NCBI RefSeq assembly: GCF_900116895.1
Contig: NZ_FPCF01000001.1
Span: 310,001 to 374,000, forward strand
From: Pseudidiomarina donghaiensis
GTDB lineage: Bacteria > Pseudomonadota > Gammaproteobacteria > Enterobacterales > Alteromonadaceae
Direction: 5' to 3'
DNA: 64,000 nt
The position numbers and the translations under genes are program-made. Under the pieces are notes generated by a model. The model searched no databases. It was not told the DNA's origin and saw only the letters and a program-made list of their open reading frames with translations. Position 1 is the first letter of the stretch. Each line of letters begins with the position of its first letter. Positions 18,263 through 28,598 of this stretch are shown piece by piece.

Positions 18263-18309
18263 GAACGGACTAACAGCGAAGCGTACGAATAACGAATAAC
18301 GAATAACGC
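18263..18309. repeat. Family 2 repeat, single right arm, copy b
   Basis: One arm only: ACTAACAGCGAAGCG followed by three ACGAATAACG-type units. It abuts REP pair R3 and ends just upstream of the rplU promoter. Confidence 0.75.
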
Positions 18310-18311
18310 AC

Positions 18312-18340
18312 TTTACTCGCGCAGCGAGTTCGCATATAAT
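18312..18340 (+). promoter_or_regulatory. Candidate promoter of rplU-rpmA
   Basis: TTTACT, 17 bp, then a perfect TATAAT. The 55-nt leader contains a small CCCCCTCGGGG hairpin and the ribosome site CGGAGA before the rplU ATG. Confidence 0.6.
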
Positions 18341-18395
18341 TCGCGCCCTGAATTTAATTCAAATAAGACCCCCTCGGGGAAAATCGGAGAAAGAC

Positions 18396-18707
18396 ATGTA
18401 CGCAGTATTCCAAAGTGGCGGTAAGCAACACCGTGTAACTGAAGGCCAAATCGTCCGCCTGGAAAAGCTGGAAGCGGCCACTGGTGATGTGGTTGAGTTC
18501 GATCAAGTGTTAATGCTATCGAACGGTGACGACGTGAAAATCGGCGCACCTTTTGTTTCTGGTGGATCTATCAAGGCGGAAGTTATCAATCACGGTCGTG
18601 CAGACAAAGTGAACATTATCAAGTTCCGTCGTCGCAAGCACCACATGAAACGCCAAGGTCATCGTCAGTGGTTCACCGAAGTGAAAATCACTGGTATTAA
18701 CGGTTAA
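18396..18707 (+). CDS. rplU: 50S ribosomal protein L21
   Basis: A 103-residue L21 of normal length, beginning [17 protein letters not shown] and ending with the RQGHRQ-type rRNA-binding tail ([23 protein letters not shown]). It binds 23S rRNA. It is co-transcribed with rpmA, which starts 18 nt later after AAGGAG. Confidence 0.99.
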   Translation: MYAVFQSGGKQHRVTEGQIVRLEKLEAATGDVVEFDQVLMLSNGDDVKIGAPFVSGGSIKAEVINHGRADKVNIIKFRRRKHHMKRQGHRQWFTEVKITGING

Positions 18708-18725
18708 TTGAAGGAGTAACGACAC

Positions 18726-18983
18726 ATGGCACATAAAAAAGCCGCAGGTTCAACTCGTAACGGTCGTGACTCAGAAAGTAAACGTCTGGGTGTAAAGCGC
18801 TTCGGTGGTGAGTCAGTTTTGGCTGGTAGCATCATCGTTCGTCAACGTGGTACTAAGTTCCACGCTGGTGATAACGTCGGTATCGGCCGTGACCACACTT
18901 TGTTCGCGTTAGCGGACGGCAAAGTTTCTTTTGCGGAGAAAGGTCCTAAGAACCGCAAATACGTTAGCATCGTTACCGAATAA
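18726..18983 (+). CDS. rpmA: 50S ribosomal protein L27
   Basis: An 85-residue L27 starting [19 protein letters not shown], the conserved N-terminal tail that reaches the peptidyl transferase centre. Its length is normal. The stop is TAA and REP R4 begins 3 nt later, one of only two exceptions to the rule that REP heads supply the stop codon. Confidence 0.99.
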   Translation: MAHKKAAGSTRNGRDSESKRLGVKRFGGESVLAGSIIVRQRGTKFHAGDNVGIGRDHTLFALADGKVSFAEKGPKNRKYVSIVTE

Positions 18984-18985
18984 TG

Positions 18986-19028
18986 GTAGCCCGGCGTTCC
19001 ACGCCGGGAAGTAGCGCAGCTACGGTGA
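18986..19028 (+). repeat. REP element R4, single, after rpmA
   Basis: GTAG, hairpin CCCGGCGTTCCACGCCGGG, mini-hairpin GTAGCGCAGCTAC and GGTGAATG. There is no inverted partner. The head starts 3 nt after the rpmA TAA stop. Confidence 0.9.
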
Positions 19029-19070
19029 ATGTCGCCGCAGCGAAAGCTACACAGCTAACAAAGAAGTATT

Positions 19071-20392
<1,322 letters not shown>

Positions 20393-20401
20393 GGGGGTGG
20401 G

Positions 20402-20899
20402 ATGAAGATTGCATTGGTGGCAGCCATGGCTGCAAATCGAGTGATTGGAAAAGATGGCGACATGCCATGGCACCTGCCGGCCGAACTGCAACACTTCAAA
20501 AAAGTAACCCTAGGTAAGCCAGTCGTCATGGGGCGTGCAACCTATGAATCTATCGGTCGCCCGTTACCAGGCCGCACGAACATTGTTCTTAGCCGTCAGT
20601 ATGAGCAGCCTTTTACCGATGACAAAGGCGTAATTTGGGTGAGTTCACCCGCGCAGGCCATTGACGCCGCTGGCGACATCGAGCAATTAATGGTCATTGG
20701 CGGTGGGCGCATTTACGCTGAATTTTTACCGCTTGCGGATTTTCTCTATCTAACTCAAATTAAGCTAGAAACCGCAGGCGATACTTTTTTTCCAGACTAT
20801 CAATCGCATGCAACATGGCAGTTGTTAGAATCAGAGACACACCCAGCAAACGCTGAAAATCCCCATGAATTTGTAACAGAAATTTATCGCCGCGTGTAA
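20402..20899 (+). CDS. folA: Dihydrofolate reductase
   Basis: A 165-residue type I dihydrofolate reductase. It shows MKIALVAAMAANRVIGKDGDMPWHLPAEL (Met20-loop tryptophan, D27-equivalent region altered to E as in many species), VVMGRATYESIGRPLPGR and the late VIGGGRIYAEF NADPH-binding segment. It makes tetrahydrofolate, needed because ThyA in this genome uses methylene-THF. ATG 20402 was chosen; the longer open frame upstream is REP sequence. The start lies 9 nt after a strong REP hairpin, which could affect initiation. Confidence 0.97.
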   Translation: MKIALVAAMAANRVIGKDGDMPWHLPAELQHFKKVTLGKPVVMGRATYESIGRPLPGRTNIVLSRQYEQPFTDDKGVIWVSSPAQAIDAAGDIEQLMVIGGGRIYAEFLPLADFLYLTQIKLETAGDTFFPDYQSHATWQLLESETHPANAENPHEFVTEIYRRV

Positions 20900-21030
20900 G
20901 TTTTATTACAGGCCTTATCAACTGTAAATAAAACGTTAGATGGCTTGATTTCTTAACAATTTATTCCGTTGCGCCCTTTGAAAGCCCTAGCTAACATGAA
21001 CTTGTAATCATAAAAAGTGAAGAAATCAAA

Positions 21031-21447
21031 ATGTTGTTTTGGGGTAGCAAGGCCACCAGTGCACTTGCCATTGTATTTATCAGTTCTGTTTTAATGAGCT
21101 ATCCAGCGCCTAGTCACGCACAGTACCGTGCGAATGGTGATGATTTGGCATTGCTGTTTTGTAGCTATGTACAAGCGAACGACTCCAAAGGATTTCGCAA
21201 TGCCTTGCGAGATTTGCGTTTACGGTTACGTGATATATACCCTCGAGTTCGTTGTAATGGTTCTTCCATGATCCAATTTTCCGCAATCAGTAATGCTTAC
21301 GATATCGGTCGCTTTATTGCACACAGCGTTCTTATTGATGATTTGTATAGTTCAGGAGATATTGCTTGGGTGAAAGATCTCGAAGCGACACACCCCATTG
21401 CGGAAGTCGTTCGGGCACGCAGCCAAGCAGCTCGCACTGAACGCTAA
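21031..21447 (+). CDS. DUF3718-type small secreted protein
   Basis: A 138-residue protein with a signal peptide ending SHAQ. The mature part has LLFCSYVQANDSKGFRNALRDLRLRLRDIYPRVRCNGSSMIQFS, the pattern of the DUF3718 family of Alteromonadales/Shewanella: two conserved Cys that probably pair in the periplasm. Function is unknown. It is flanked by its own promoter-like region (TTGCGC, 17 bp, TAACAT near 20970-20998) and is monocistronic. Confidence 0.6.
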   Translation: MLFWGSKATSALAIVFISSVLMSYPAPSHAQYRANGDDLALLFCSYVQANDSKGFRNALRDLRLRLRDIYPRVRCNGSSMIQFSAISNAYDIGRFIAHSVLIDDLYSSGDIAWVKDLEATHPIAEVVRARSQAARTER

Positions 21448-21534
21448 CCATCACAATCTTTTACAGTTTCTTACTTTCTATTCCTCACGGCCAAAGTTAC
21501 ACTAGGTTATCTTGTTACAACTGGATAACAATTC

Positions 21535-22998
21535 ATGAGAAATAAAAGGTTCATAGCCGCTGCGTTAGTTTCGATGCTTGCTTTTACCGCTAGCGCACAA
21601 ACCAATGAGCAGTCTGCGCAGCCAAGTGCACCCTTAGAAGCGTGTTACTTGAGCAATATAAGTGAACAGGTATTATGCGGCCAGCTAAGCGTTCCGGAAA
21701 ATTATGACCAACCACAAGGTCGGCAAATCGCTATTAATTACGCGGTGCTACCGGCTGTTAATGAAAACAAAAAGCCAGACCCATTACTAATTCTAGCTGG
21801 AGGGCCAGGCCAAGCCGCCACCGAGCTAGCAGCTATGATCAATCGTATGTTCAGCGATGTACGCAAGCAGCGCGATATTTTGCTGATTGACCAGCGTGGT
21901 ACTGGCCAGTCCAATCCATTAAGTTGCGAAGTCAGCCATGTTGATGAGCTGATAAAAGCCGACGAAGACGTTGCGCTTGATCGCATGGCAGGCGAATGTT
22001 TAGCGCGCTACACCGAAGAAGACTTAACGCAATACCATACTGTAAATGCAATTAAAGACTTTGAAGCCGTTCGTGAACATTTGGGCTATGCCCAAGTAAA
22101 TTTGTACGGCGGCTCGTATGGCAGTCGCGCTGGCTTGGTTTATATGCGTGAAGCGCCGCAGTCTGTGCGCTCTGCAACATTAGACGCCGTGGCACCGCCT
22201 GAGGTTGTGGTTGGGCCCTTTGGTGCGCATGGCGCGCAATCATTTGATTTGCTGGTGGAACGCTGTGCAGCCTCGCAGAAATGCAATGAAACCTTCCCCA
22301 ATTTAAAGCAAACCTATTTGCAGACGTTGAAGAACCTCGAAGATAAACCAGTACCCTTGCAAGTTAATGACCCATTAACCAATGAACCAACCGATATTTT
22401 AATTACCGCGGGGCGATTTACGTCAGTAATGCGCGTGGGGTTGTACCATCCCACCACACGACAAATGCTACCCTACGTTATTCAACAAACGAACACCGGC
22501 AACTATACGCCTTTGGTGGGTTTAATGGGCAGCATCATGAGCCAATCGGAAATGTACATGGGCTTAACGCTGTCAGTGTTGTGCAGTGAAGACCTGCCAC
22601 GCGCGACAGACGCTCTATTGCGAGCCGATGCAGACAATGACTTTATTGGCAGCCGTACCGCTGATGCATTTATTGACATGTGTTCGGTGTGGCCGCAAGC
22701 ACTGCGCCCAGAAGCTTGGTTCGAACCTGTGTACAGCGATATACCGGCATTATTATTGTCGGGGCGCTATGATCCGGTTACCCCGCCAACTTGGGGTGCA
22801 TTAGCGGCACAAACTTTAAGTAACAGCCGTCATCTAATTGCACCGCAAGGTTCGCACACCATTGCAGGACATACCTGCGCCAATAAATTAGTGGGTGAGT
22901 TTATCGAAACACTTGAGCTAGAAGCGCTTGACGATAGTTGCTTGCAACAGCAAAAGCCTGCGCCGTTCGTGTTAAATGCAAACGGCAAAGGGCTGTAG
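21535..22998 (+). CDS. Secreted alpha/beta hydrolase (TAP/prolyl aminopeptidase-like)
   Basis: A 487-residue exported hydrolase: signal MRNKRFIAAALVSMLAFTASA. It has the oxyanion segment LILAGGPGQAATEL, LIDQRGTGQSNPLSCE, the nucleophile elbow GGSYGSR (S194), and a C-terminal TAP-like block PALLLSGRYDPVTPPTWG with the late histidine QGSHTIAGH. This layout is typical of secreted tripeptidyl/prolyl aminopeptidases of family S33. It lies 8 nt upstream of the ABC ATPase gene, so the three genes 21535-24886 may be one operon. Confidence 0.85.
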   Translation: MRNKRFIAAALVSMLAFTASAQTNEQSAQPSAPLEACYLSNISEQVLCGQLSVPENYDQPQGRQIAINYAVLPAVNENKKPDPLLILAGGPGQAATELAAMINRMFSDVRKQRDILLIDQRGTGQSNPLSCEVSHVDELIKADEDVALDRMAGECLARYTEEDLTQYHTVNAIKDFEAVREHLGYAQVNLYGGSYGSRAGLVYMREAPQSVRSATLDAVAPPEVVVGPFGAHGAQSFDLLVERCAASQKCNETFPNLKQTYLQTLKNLEDKPVPLQVNDPLTNEPTDILITAGRFTSVMRVGLYHPTTRQMLPYVIQQTNTGNYTPLVGLMGSIMSQSEMYMGLTLSVLCSEDLPRATDALLRADADNDFIGSRTADAFIDMCSVWPQALRPEAWFEPVYSDIPALLLSGRYDPVTPPTWGALAAQTLSNSRHLIAPQGSHTIAGHTCANKLVGEFIETLELEALDDSCLQQQKPAPFVLNANGKGL

Positions 22999-23006
22999 GG
23001 GGCGCA

Positions 23007-23741
23007 ATGATTGAAGTAAAAGAATTACGCAAACAATTCGGTAAGGTCACCGCATTAGATGGCTTATCTTTTTCTGCTCCCGAGGGGCAAATTACCGGCT
23101 TGTTGGGCCCCAATGGTGCTGGTAAAACAACGTGTTTGCGCACCATTTATGGCTTGTTAAAACCAGATAGCGGGCAGGCTTTCATAGATGGCATAGACGC
23201 TGGTCAGCAGCCGCTTGAGGCACGTCGCAATATTGGTATATTCCCAGATAAATTCGGCTTGTATGAGCGTTTAACCGCGCGCGAACAGGTTGCTTATTTT
23301 GCTGCCTTGCATGGTTTAGCGGGCGAAGCTGGCGACCAAGCAACAGAAGCCGCGCTGCAGCGCCTTGATATGCTTGAAATTGCTGACCGCCGGGCTACTG
23401 GTTTTTCACAAGGGCAACGTATGAAAGTCGCCTTAGCACAGGCCATTGTGCATCGTCCAAAGCACCTTATTTTGGACGAGCCCAGTCGCGGCCTAGACGT
23501 AATGAGTACCCGTATTCTGCGTGACTTGTTGCGTGAGCTGCGTGCGCAAGGCACCAGTATTTTATTCTCAAGCCACGTGATGCAAGAAGTTGCCGCGCTG
23601 TGTGACCAGGTTGTCGTTGTCGCGAAGGGGAAAGTAGCAGCGCAAGGCACCACCGAGGAGCTATGCGAGCTAACAGGCGAAAGTGCACTAGAAGAAGCCT
23701 TTGTGAAAATCATTGGTACCGATGAGGGTATTGCGGCATGA
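23007..23741 (+). CDS. ABC transporter ATP-binding protein, NatA-like
   Basis: A 244-residue ABC ATPase: Walker A GPNGAGKTT (residues 34-42), signature FSQGQ, Walker B HLILDEPSRGLD and the switch histidine SSHVMQE. The sequence belongs to the ABC-2 exporter class and resembles NatA of Na+ efflux systems. It pairs with the permease that overlaps its stop by 4 nt. ATG 23007 follows GGGGGCG; an upstream extension of the frame lies inside the hydrolase gene. Confidence 0.9.
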   Translation: MIEVKELRKQFGKVTALDGLSFSAPEGQITGLLGPNGAGKTTCLRTIYGLLKPDSGQAFIDGIDAGQQPLEARRNIGIFPDKFGLYERLTAREQVAYFAALHGLAGEAGDQATEAALQRLDMLEIADRRATGFSQGQRMKVALAQAIVHRPKHLILDEPSRGLDVMSTRILRDLLRELRAQGTSILFSSHVMQEVAALCDQVVVVAKGKVAAQGTTEELCELTGESALEEAFVKIIGTDEGIAA

Positions 23742-24886
23742 CGAATCCGGTAAAAATTGTTTGGCGCAAAGAATTAAAAGATGCCATTCGTGACAAACGT
23801 TCGGTTATGGCGGCAATGTCTTACGCATTTTTTGGTCCGTTACTTATGGCTGTCGCGTTTTATGTCATGATTAGCCAGCTAACAGACCCAAGCGATGTCG
23901 AAATTGACATTCAAGGTGCAGAACATGCGCCCGCACTTATTGAACATTTAAATAGCAACGGCATTGTTCAACGCGAAAAGGCGTGGGCCGCAGGGCAGCA
24001 GCCTATTACTCTAGAGGTTGATGAAAGCTGGGCAGAAGATTTAGCCATGGCTATGCCTGCGAAAGTAACTTTAACCGCTGACTTCAGTGCGACGAAACAA
24101 CGCGGCGATATCAATCGCATCGAACGTGCCATAGAGTCGTACGCTAACCAAATTGCTTATATACGCCTACAAATGCGTGGGTTAGATCCGCGTGTCGTAA
24201 GACCAATTGACATGGTTAAGCATGACACCGCAACCAAGGGCTCGCGAGCGGCTATTTTAATGGGCAGCGTGCTCATTTTTATCCTGCTATCTGTGTTCTT
24301 TTCAGGTATGAACGTGGCCATTGATATCAGTGCTGGCGAACGTGAGCGAAACTCGTTAGAGCTGTTGCTATCACAGCCACTAAATGCGCATCAGCTGGTG
24401 TTAGGTAAAGCATTAGCCGCCAGTAGTTTTGCTATTTTTGGCGGCGTATTAAGCGTGATTCTTATTCCGATCATTTTCCGCTTTTTACCACTGCACAATA
24501 TCGGCATTAGTTTGTCGCTTGACTGGACCATGATGGTATTAATTGTGCTTATGCTGGTGCCGCTAGCGTTGTTCGCAACCGCGCTGCAGCTATTTGTTAG
24601 TTTCCGTGCAAAAAGCTTTAAAGAAGCGCAAACTTATATCTCGTTCTTACTTATGCTGCCTATGCTGGCGGTATTTGGGGTTGAGTTCGCGCGTTTGAAG
24701 AACCCAGTGCTTTATTACCTGCCGCTAACTGGCCAGCATCAAGCGCTGCTCGACATTATTAAAGGCGAAAGCTTGCAGTGGCTGCCAATGGGTATTAGCG
24801 CACTTGCCACCTTGTTAGTCAGCTGGCTGCTGATCCGTTTCATCGGCCGCATGCTCGCCAGCGAAAAAGTCGTGTTTGGGCTGTAG
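23738..24886 (+). CDS. ABC-2 type permease, NatB-like
   Basis: A 382-residue membrane permease: one N-terminal helix (about residues 25-46), a large extracytoplasmic domain, then five helices from about residue 170 to the end, including ISAGERERNSLELLLSQPL, the typical ABC-2/NatB segment. With the upstream ATPase it forms an exporter, possibly for Na+ or a small compound. The stop TAG is the head of REP pair R6. Confidence 0.85.
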   Translation: MTNPVKIVWRKELKDAIRDKRSVMAAMSYAFFGPLLMAVAFYVMISQLTDPSDVEIDIQGAEHAPALIEHLNSNGIVQREKAWAAGQQPITLEVDESWAEDLAMAMPAKVTLTADFSATKQRGDINRIERAIESYANQIAYIRLQMRGLDPRVVRPIDMVKHDTATKGSRAAILMGSVLIFILLSVFFSGMNVAIDISAGERERNSLELLLSQPLNAHQLVLGKALAASSFAIFGGVLSVILIPIIFRFLPLHNIGISLSLDWTMMVLIVLMLVPLALFATALQLFVSFRAKSFKEAQTYISFLLMLPMLAVFGVEFARLKNPVLYYLPLTGQHQALLDIIKGESLQWLPMGISALATLLVSWLLIRFIGRMLASEKVVFGL

Positions 24887-25071
24887 CCCGGCGTTTAACG
24901 CCGGGTGGTGCGCAGCACCGTTATCGCCCGCTGCTACGGAGAAGTCCGTCAACGCCGGGTGGTGCGCAGCACCGTTATCGCCCGCTGCTACGGAGAAGTC
25001 CGTCAACGCAGGGTGGTGCGCAGCACCGTTATCGCCCGCTGCTACGGAGGAGTCCGTCAACGCCGGGCTAC
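24883..25071. repeat. REP pair R6 with tandem-amplified interior
   Basis: The head GTAGCCCGGCGTTTAACGCC hairpin and mini-hairpin GGTGCGCAGCACC start at the natB-like stop. The tail CGCCGGGCTAC reaches into the end of the convergent FAD oxidoreductase gene. The space between is filled by a 54-bp tandem repeat, so the element is about twice the usual size. Confidence 0.92.
24900..25061. repeat. 54-bp tandem repeat x3 inside R6
   Basis: Three 54-bp units, each holding CGCCGGGTGGTGCGCAGCAC, the word CGTTATCGCCCGCTGCTACG and GGAGAAGTCCGTCAA. They differ at two or three positions (CGCAGGG in one, GGAGGAG in another). Confidence 0.9.
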
Positions 25072-26391
25072 GTAGCTCACTACGTAGTACAGCCACTGGC
25101 CTAGGCGGCGCAGCTGAGGTAGCGGAAATTTGGGTAGCGGCGACTGATAAAAAGGTAGGGCGGGCATGGTTTCGCCCATCGCCAACTGGGCAACCCGTTG
25201 GCCCGCCAGCTGCGTAAAAGTCACCCCAGCACCGCAATACCCCATCGTGGTATAAACACCCTCAGCAGGGCTATAAATTCGCGGGTAATCATCTAACGCA
25301 ACTGAGACCCATCCACTCCAACTGTAGTCAGGTGCCTGCTGGCTTAAACGTTTTAGTGCCGGAAAGGTTGCCGCCATGGCCTGCAACAAATGCCGCACAT
25401 AGCGCGGGTGCTCGGCGTCGCGGCCACGAATAGCGCCACGTCCACCGAATAGCAAACGGCCGTCAGGTAGCAATCGAAAGTAGTATTTTAACGCCCGCGT
25501 ATCCATCACTAGCTCATGGGGCTTAAGCCGAATAGCCGCGCGCTCTTCAATGCTCAAAGGACGCGTCACCACAACACTGGATAACACCGGCAACGAACGA
25601 CCATGAATACTTGGGTGAAAATGGTTCGGTGTATAGCCATTGGTAGCCACAATGATTTTGGGCGCACGAATTGTACCTTTATTGGTATGCAGCACATGCA
25701 AACCGCTTGGCTCAGTTTGCCAAGTACTCACTGCGGCATTCTCAACCAAAGTTGCGCCGGCAGCCGCCGCTTGACGCGCTACGCTGGCGAGCAATAATAA
25801 CGGGTTCAGCCCAAAACTTTGGGGAAAGTGAATGGCCGCATGCGCCTGCGGCGAATTCACCCGGGTGCGAATTTGCTCACGGTTCAGCCACTGTGTGTTA
25901 GGTTCGTAGTCGCAAAGCGCCTGATACTGGCTTTGTAATTCACCAATAGCACGCTCATTGTGCGCAATTTTTACGTAACCACCCCGTTGCACTTGCAACT
26001 GCTGTGGGCAGGCCGCCAAGTGGCGCTCTAACCGCGCAAAAGCAAGTTGATACTCTGCCTGAATACCCTGCGCTACAGCTTCGCCACAGCGCTTCTTCCA
26101 TGCCGCATAACCAAGCCGACCTGTGCCTGGCATGGCAAAGCCAGCATTACGAGTTGAACAGCCCCAACCAAGCTGATTAGCTTCAACCAAAACCACCCGT
26201 TGTTGATAATTTTCAGCTAATTCTAAAGCCGCGTTTAGCCCCGAATAGCCACCCCCAATCACGACAATATCGGCCGTTTCAGGCAATTGCTCTGTGGTTG
26301 CGGGAAAATCTACTTGGGTGTGCTGATGCCAATAGCTGGCCGCGTGAGGTTGTTGAGAGGGTATGCTGTTGCTTTCAAGCGGATCGTACAT
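25057..26391 (-). CDS. FAD-dependent amine oxidoreductase (PuuB/DadA-like)
   Basis: A 444-residue flavoprotein with the dinucleotide-binding fold at residues 24-55 (DIVVIGGGYSGLNAALELAE...VVLVEA), the GWGCSTRNAGFAMPG loop and a C-terminal YTTMGYCGAGVTFTQLAGQ flavin segment. These features fit gamma-glutamylputrescine oxidase-type enzymes that oxidise amines and release H2O2; the substrate is inferred. The last residues VARR and the TGA stop are encoded by the inverted tail of REP R6, so the native C-terminus has been replaced or extended. It is convergent with the ABC permease. Confidence 0.85.
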   Translation of the reverse strand: MYDPLESNSIPSQQPHAASYWHQHTQVDFPATTEQLPETADIVVIGGGYSGLNAALELAENYQQRVVLVEANQLGWGCSTRNAGFAMPGTGRLGYAAWKKRCGEAVAQGIQAEYQLAFARLERHLAACPQQLQVQRGGYVKIAHNERAIGELQSQYQALCDYEPNTQWLNREQIRTRVNSPQAHAAIHFPQSFGLNPLLLLASVARQAAAAGATLVENAAVSTWQTEPSGLHVLHTNKGTIRAPKIIVATNGYTPNHFHPSIHGRSLPVLSSVVVTRPLSIEERAAIRLKPHELVMDTRALKYYFRLLPDGRLLFGGRGAIRGRDAEHPRYVRHLLQAMAATFPALKRLSQQAPDYSWSGWVSVALDDYPRIYSPAEGVYTTMGYCGAGVTFTQLAGQRVAQLAMGETMPALPFYQSPLPKFPLPQLRRLGQWLYYVVSYVARR

Positions 26392-26401
26392 ACCCTAAAG
26401 G

Positions 26402-26965
26402 CTACCTGTTAAATGGCAGAATCATTTCGCCGGCAGTGCAATAACAAACACCGTCACAAACCGGGCAATGGTAGCCCTCGTTGACAGATAAGTCGTACCA
26501 ACGCTTGTTGTGCTCTTGAATAAGCTCCCCACCGCAGCGGGTGAAATATTCAAATGCTGCATTTTTGGGGCTTTGCATCCAAATATGAGCAAGCCCAGCG
26601 GTGCAGCCTAGTTTTTTCGCTTCGTTAATTGAACGCTGCAATAAACCACGGCCAATGCCGCCGCCACGCACGTTTGGGTCTACCGCCACACATTTGAAAT
26701 AGCAAATTTGCTCAGCCGGCACCGACCATTGCGACGGGCTACAGTGGTCATCAATGTCCCAATTGCCCGGAGCAAACGTTAGCCGAATACCGGCCAACTT
26801 ACCGTCGGCATATGCCAGCCAATTCAAATTAATGTCGCCCACCACGCCACGTTGATGATAATCGGCAAGCGACTCGGGCGTTAGGTAGTTATCGCCATGC
26901 ACGCGATTACCAAGCTCAATCACTTCGTCGTATTCAGCTGTTGTCAGTTGTTTATACGTAATCAT
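26402..26965 (-). CDS. GNAT family N-acetyltransferase with C-terminal Cys cluster
   Basis: A 187-residue GNAT protein. The acetyl-CoA motif A is CYFKCVAVDPNVRGGGIGRGLLQ (Q/RxxGxG/A present) and motif B includes AFEYFTRCGGELI. The substrate is unknown. The C-terminal tail holds four cysteines as CPVCDGVCYC, which could bind a metal. I chose ATG 26965 (MITYKQLTTAEYD). It lies between the FAD oxidase (10 nt downstream, same strand) and a family 2 repeat, and may be co-transcribed with the oxidase. Confidence 0.78.
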   Translation of the reverse strand: MITYKQLTTAEYDEVIELGNRVHGDNYLTPESLADYHQRGVVGDINLNWLAYADGKLAGIRLTFAPGNWDIDDHCSPSQWSVPAEQICYFKCVAVDPNVRGGGIGRGLLQRSINEAKKLGCTAGLAHIWMQSPKNAAFEYFTRCGGELIQEHNKRWYDLSVNEGYHCPVCDGVCYCTAGEMILPFNR

Positions 26966-26977
26966 AAAGGGCAACTT

Positions 26978-27100
26978 CGTTGTTCGTTATTCGTATGCTT
27001 CGCTGTTCGTACGCTTCGCTATTCGTGCGCTTCGCTATTCGAACAGTGCGAGGCACGGACAAACAGTGAGCGCAGCGAACGCACGAACAACGAATAACGC
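26978..27100. repeat. Family 2 inverted repeat, copy c
   Basis: About 120 bp: the left arm has CGTTGTTCGTTATTCGTATGC and CGCTTCGCTATTCGTGCG; the centre has GAACAGTGCGAGGCACGGAC; the right arm has GAGCGCAGCGAACGCACG and AACGAATAACG. It separates ahcY from the downstream GNAT gene on the minus strand. Confidence 0.85.
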
Positions 27101-27108
27101 TTTTGCTT

Positions 27109-28473
27109 TTAGTAGCGATAGTCGTCAGACTTGAATGGGCCTTCAACCGCAACATGAATATAATCCGCTTGCTGCTGCGTCAGCTTCGTCATCACGCCAC
27201 CAAAACCCTGCACCATATAGCGTGCAACTTCTTCATCAAGCTGCTTCGGTAATACTTCAACGCGCAGTTTCGCAGCTTTTTCGGCAGCCGGCAAGTCAGC
27301 GAATTTCTCGTCAAACAAGTGCATTTGCGCCAGAACCTGGTTCGCAAATGAACCATCCATAACCCGGCTTGGGTGGCCTGTTGCGTTACCTAAGTTGACC
27401 AAACGGCCTTCAGATAACAACAACAAATAGTCGTTGTCGTCGTCGCTGCGGTAAATTTTGTGAACCTGTGGCTTCACTTCGTCCCAACGCCAGTTATCGC
27501 GCATAAATTTGGTGTCAATTTCGTTATCGAAGTGACCAATGTTACACACAACCGCGGTTGCTTTTAACGCAGCCAGCATGTGGCGATCACAGACGTTCAC
27601 GTTGCCGGTTGTGGTGACAATCAGATCAATGTTTTGTAACAAGTCGCGATTGATGCCCTCAGCTGAGTTAGTGTTTACACCGTTCACAAACGGCGACACT
27701 ACTTCGTAGCCATCCATGCAGGCCTGCATGGCACAAATTGGGTCAATTTCAGTCACTTTAACAATCATGCCTTCTTGGCGTAAGCTTGCTGCAGAGCCTT
27801 TACCTACGTCGCCGTAGCCAATTACTAAGGCTTTTTTACCAGCCAACAAATGGTCAGTGGCGCGCTTAATGGCGTCATTTAGTGAGTGACGGCAACCATA
27901 TTTGTTGTCGTTTTTCGACTTGGTGACTGAGTCGTTGACGTTAATAGCAGGCACGCGCAAGGTACCGTGCTTCAACATTTCTAGCAAACGGTGCACACCC
28001 GTGGTGGTTTCTTCGGTAATGCCGTGTACTTTGTCCAGCATTTGAGGGTATTTGTCATGAATGAGCAGGGTTAAGTCACCGCCGTCATCCAAAATCATGT
28101 TGGCATCCCACAACTCACCGTCTTTGTGGCAAGTTTGCTCTAAACACCATTCGTACTCTTCTTCAGTTTCGCCTTTCCAAGCAAATACTGGAATACCGGC
28201 TGCAGCCATAGCCGCTGCAGCGTGGTCTTGCGTCGAGAAAATATTGCACGATGACCAACGTACTTCAGCGCCAAGCTCAACGAGCGTTTCAATAAGCACG
28301 GCGGTTTGAATGGTCATGTGAATACAACCAATAATACGCGCACCGGCCAATGGCTTGGTGTCAGCGTATTTGCGGCGAATGGTCATCAAGGCCGGCATTT
28401 CAGATTCGGCAATGGAGATTTCTTTGCGGCCCCAAGCGGCCAAGTTAATATCTGCGACTTTATAATCTTGCAT
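27109..28473 (-). CDS. ahcY: Adenosylhomocysteinase
   Basis: A 454-residue S-adenosylhomocysteine hydrolase. It shows the N-terminal substrate domain ([35 protein letters not shown]), the NAD-binding [36 protein letters not shown] and the C-terminal PFKSDDYRY. It splits SAH into adenosine and homocysteine, relieving product inhibition of methyltransferases. With the adenosine kinase gene just upstream on the same strand it forms a SAH-recycling unit; a family 2 repeat lies between them. Confidence 0.98.
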   Translation of the reverse strand: MQDYKVADINLAAWGRKEISIAESEMPALMTIRRKYADTKPLAGARIIGCIHMTIQTAVLIETLVELGAEVRWSSCNIFSTQDHAAAAMAAAGIPVFAWKGETEEEYEWCLEQTCHKDGELWDANMILDDGGDLTLLIHDKYPQMLDKVHGITEETTTGVHRLLEMLKHGTLRVPAINVNDSVTKSKNDNKYGCRHSLNDAIKRATDHLLAGKKALVIGYGDVGKGSAASLRQEGMIVKVTEIDPICAMQACMDGYEVVSPFVNGVNTNSAEGINRDLLQNIDLIVTTTGNVNVCDRHMLAALKATAVVCNIGHFDNEIDTKFMRDNWRWDEVKPQVHKIYRSDDDNDYLLLLSEGRLVNLGNATGHPSRVMDGSFANQVLAQMHLFDEKFADLPAAEKAAKLRVEVLPKQLDEEVARYMVQGFGGVMTKLTQQQADYIHVAVEGPFKSDDYRY

Positions 28474-28488
28474 AAATACCTCTTAAGA

Positions 28489-28595
28489 GCGTTATTCGTT
28501 ATTCGTTCGCTTCGCTGTTCGTCCGCTACGCTATTCGAAGAGCGCGAAGCGCGGACGAACAGTGAGCACAGCGAACGTACAAATAACGAACAACG
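28489..28595. repeat. Family 2 inverted repeat, copy d
   Basis: About 107 bp: GCGTTATTCGTTATTCGTTCG, CGCTTCGCTGTTCGTCCG, a central GAAGAGCGCGAAGCGCGGAC, then the complementary arm ending AACGAACAACG. It sits between the adenosine kinase stop and the ahcY start, where it would form a long hairpin in the shared transcript. Confidence 0.85.
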
Positions 28596-28598
28596 ATT

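Noticed and set aside
24876-25237. Open frames across REP pair R6 that encode repeated Ala/Pro-rich peptides
   Set aside because: They arise on both strands from the 54-bp tandem repeat, have no ribosome site and match no protein family.
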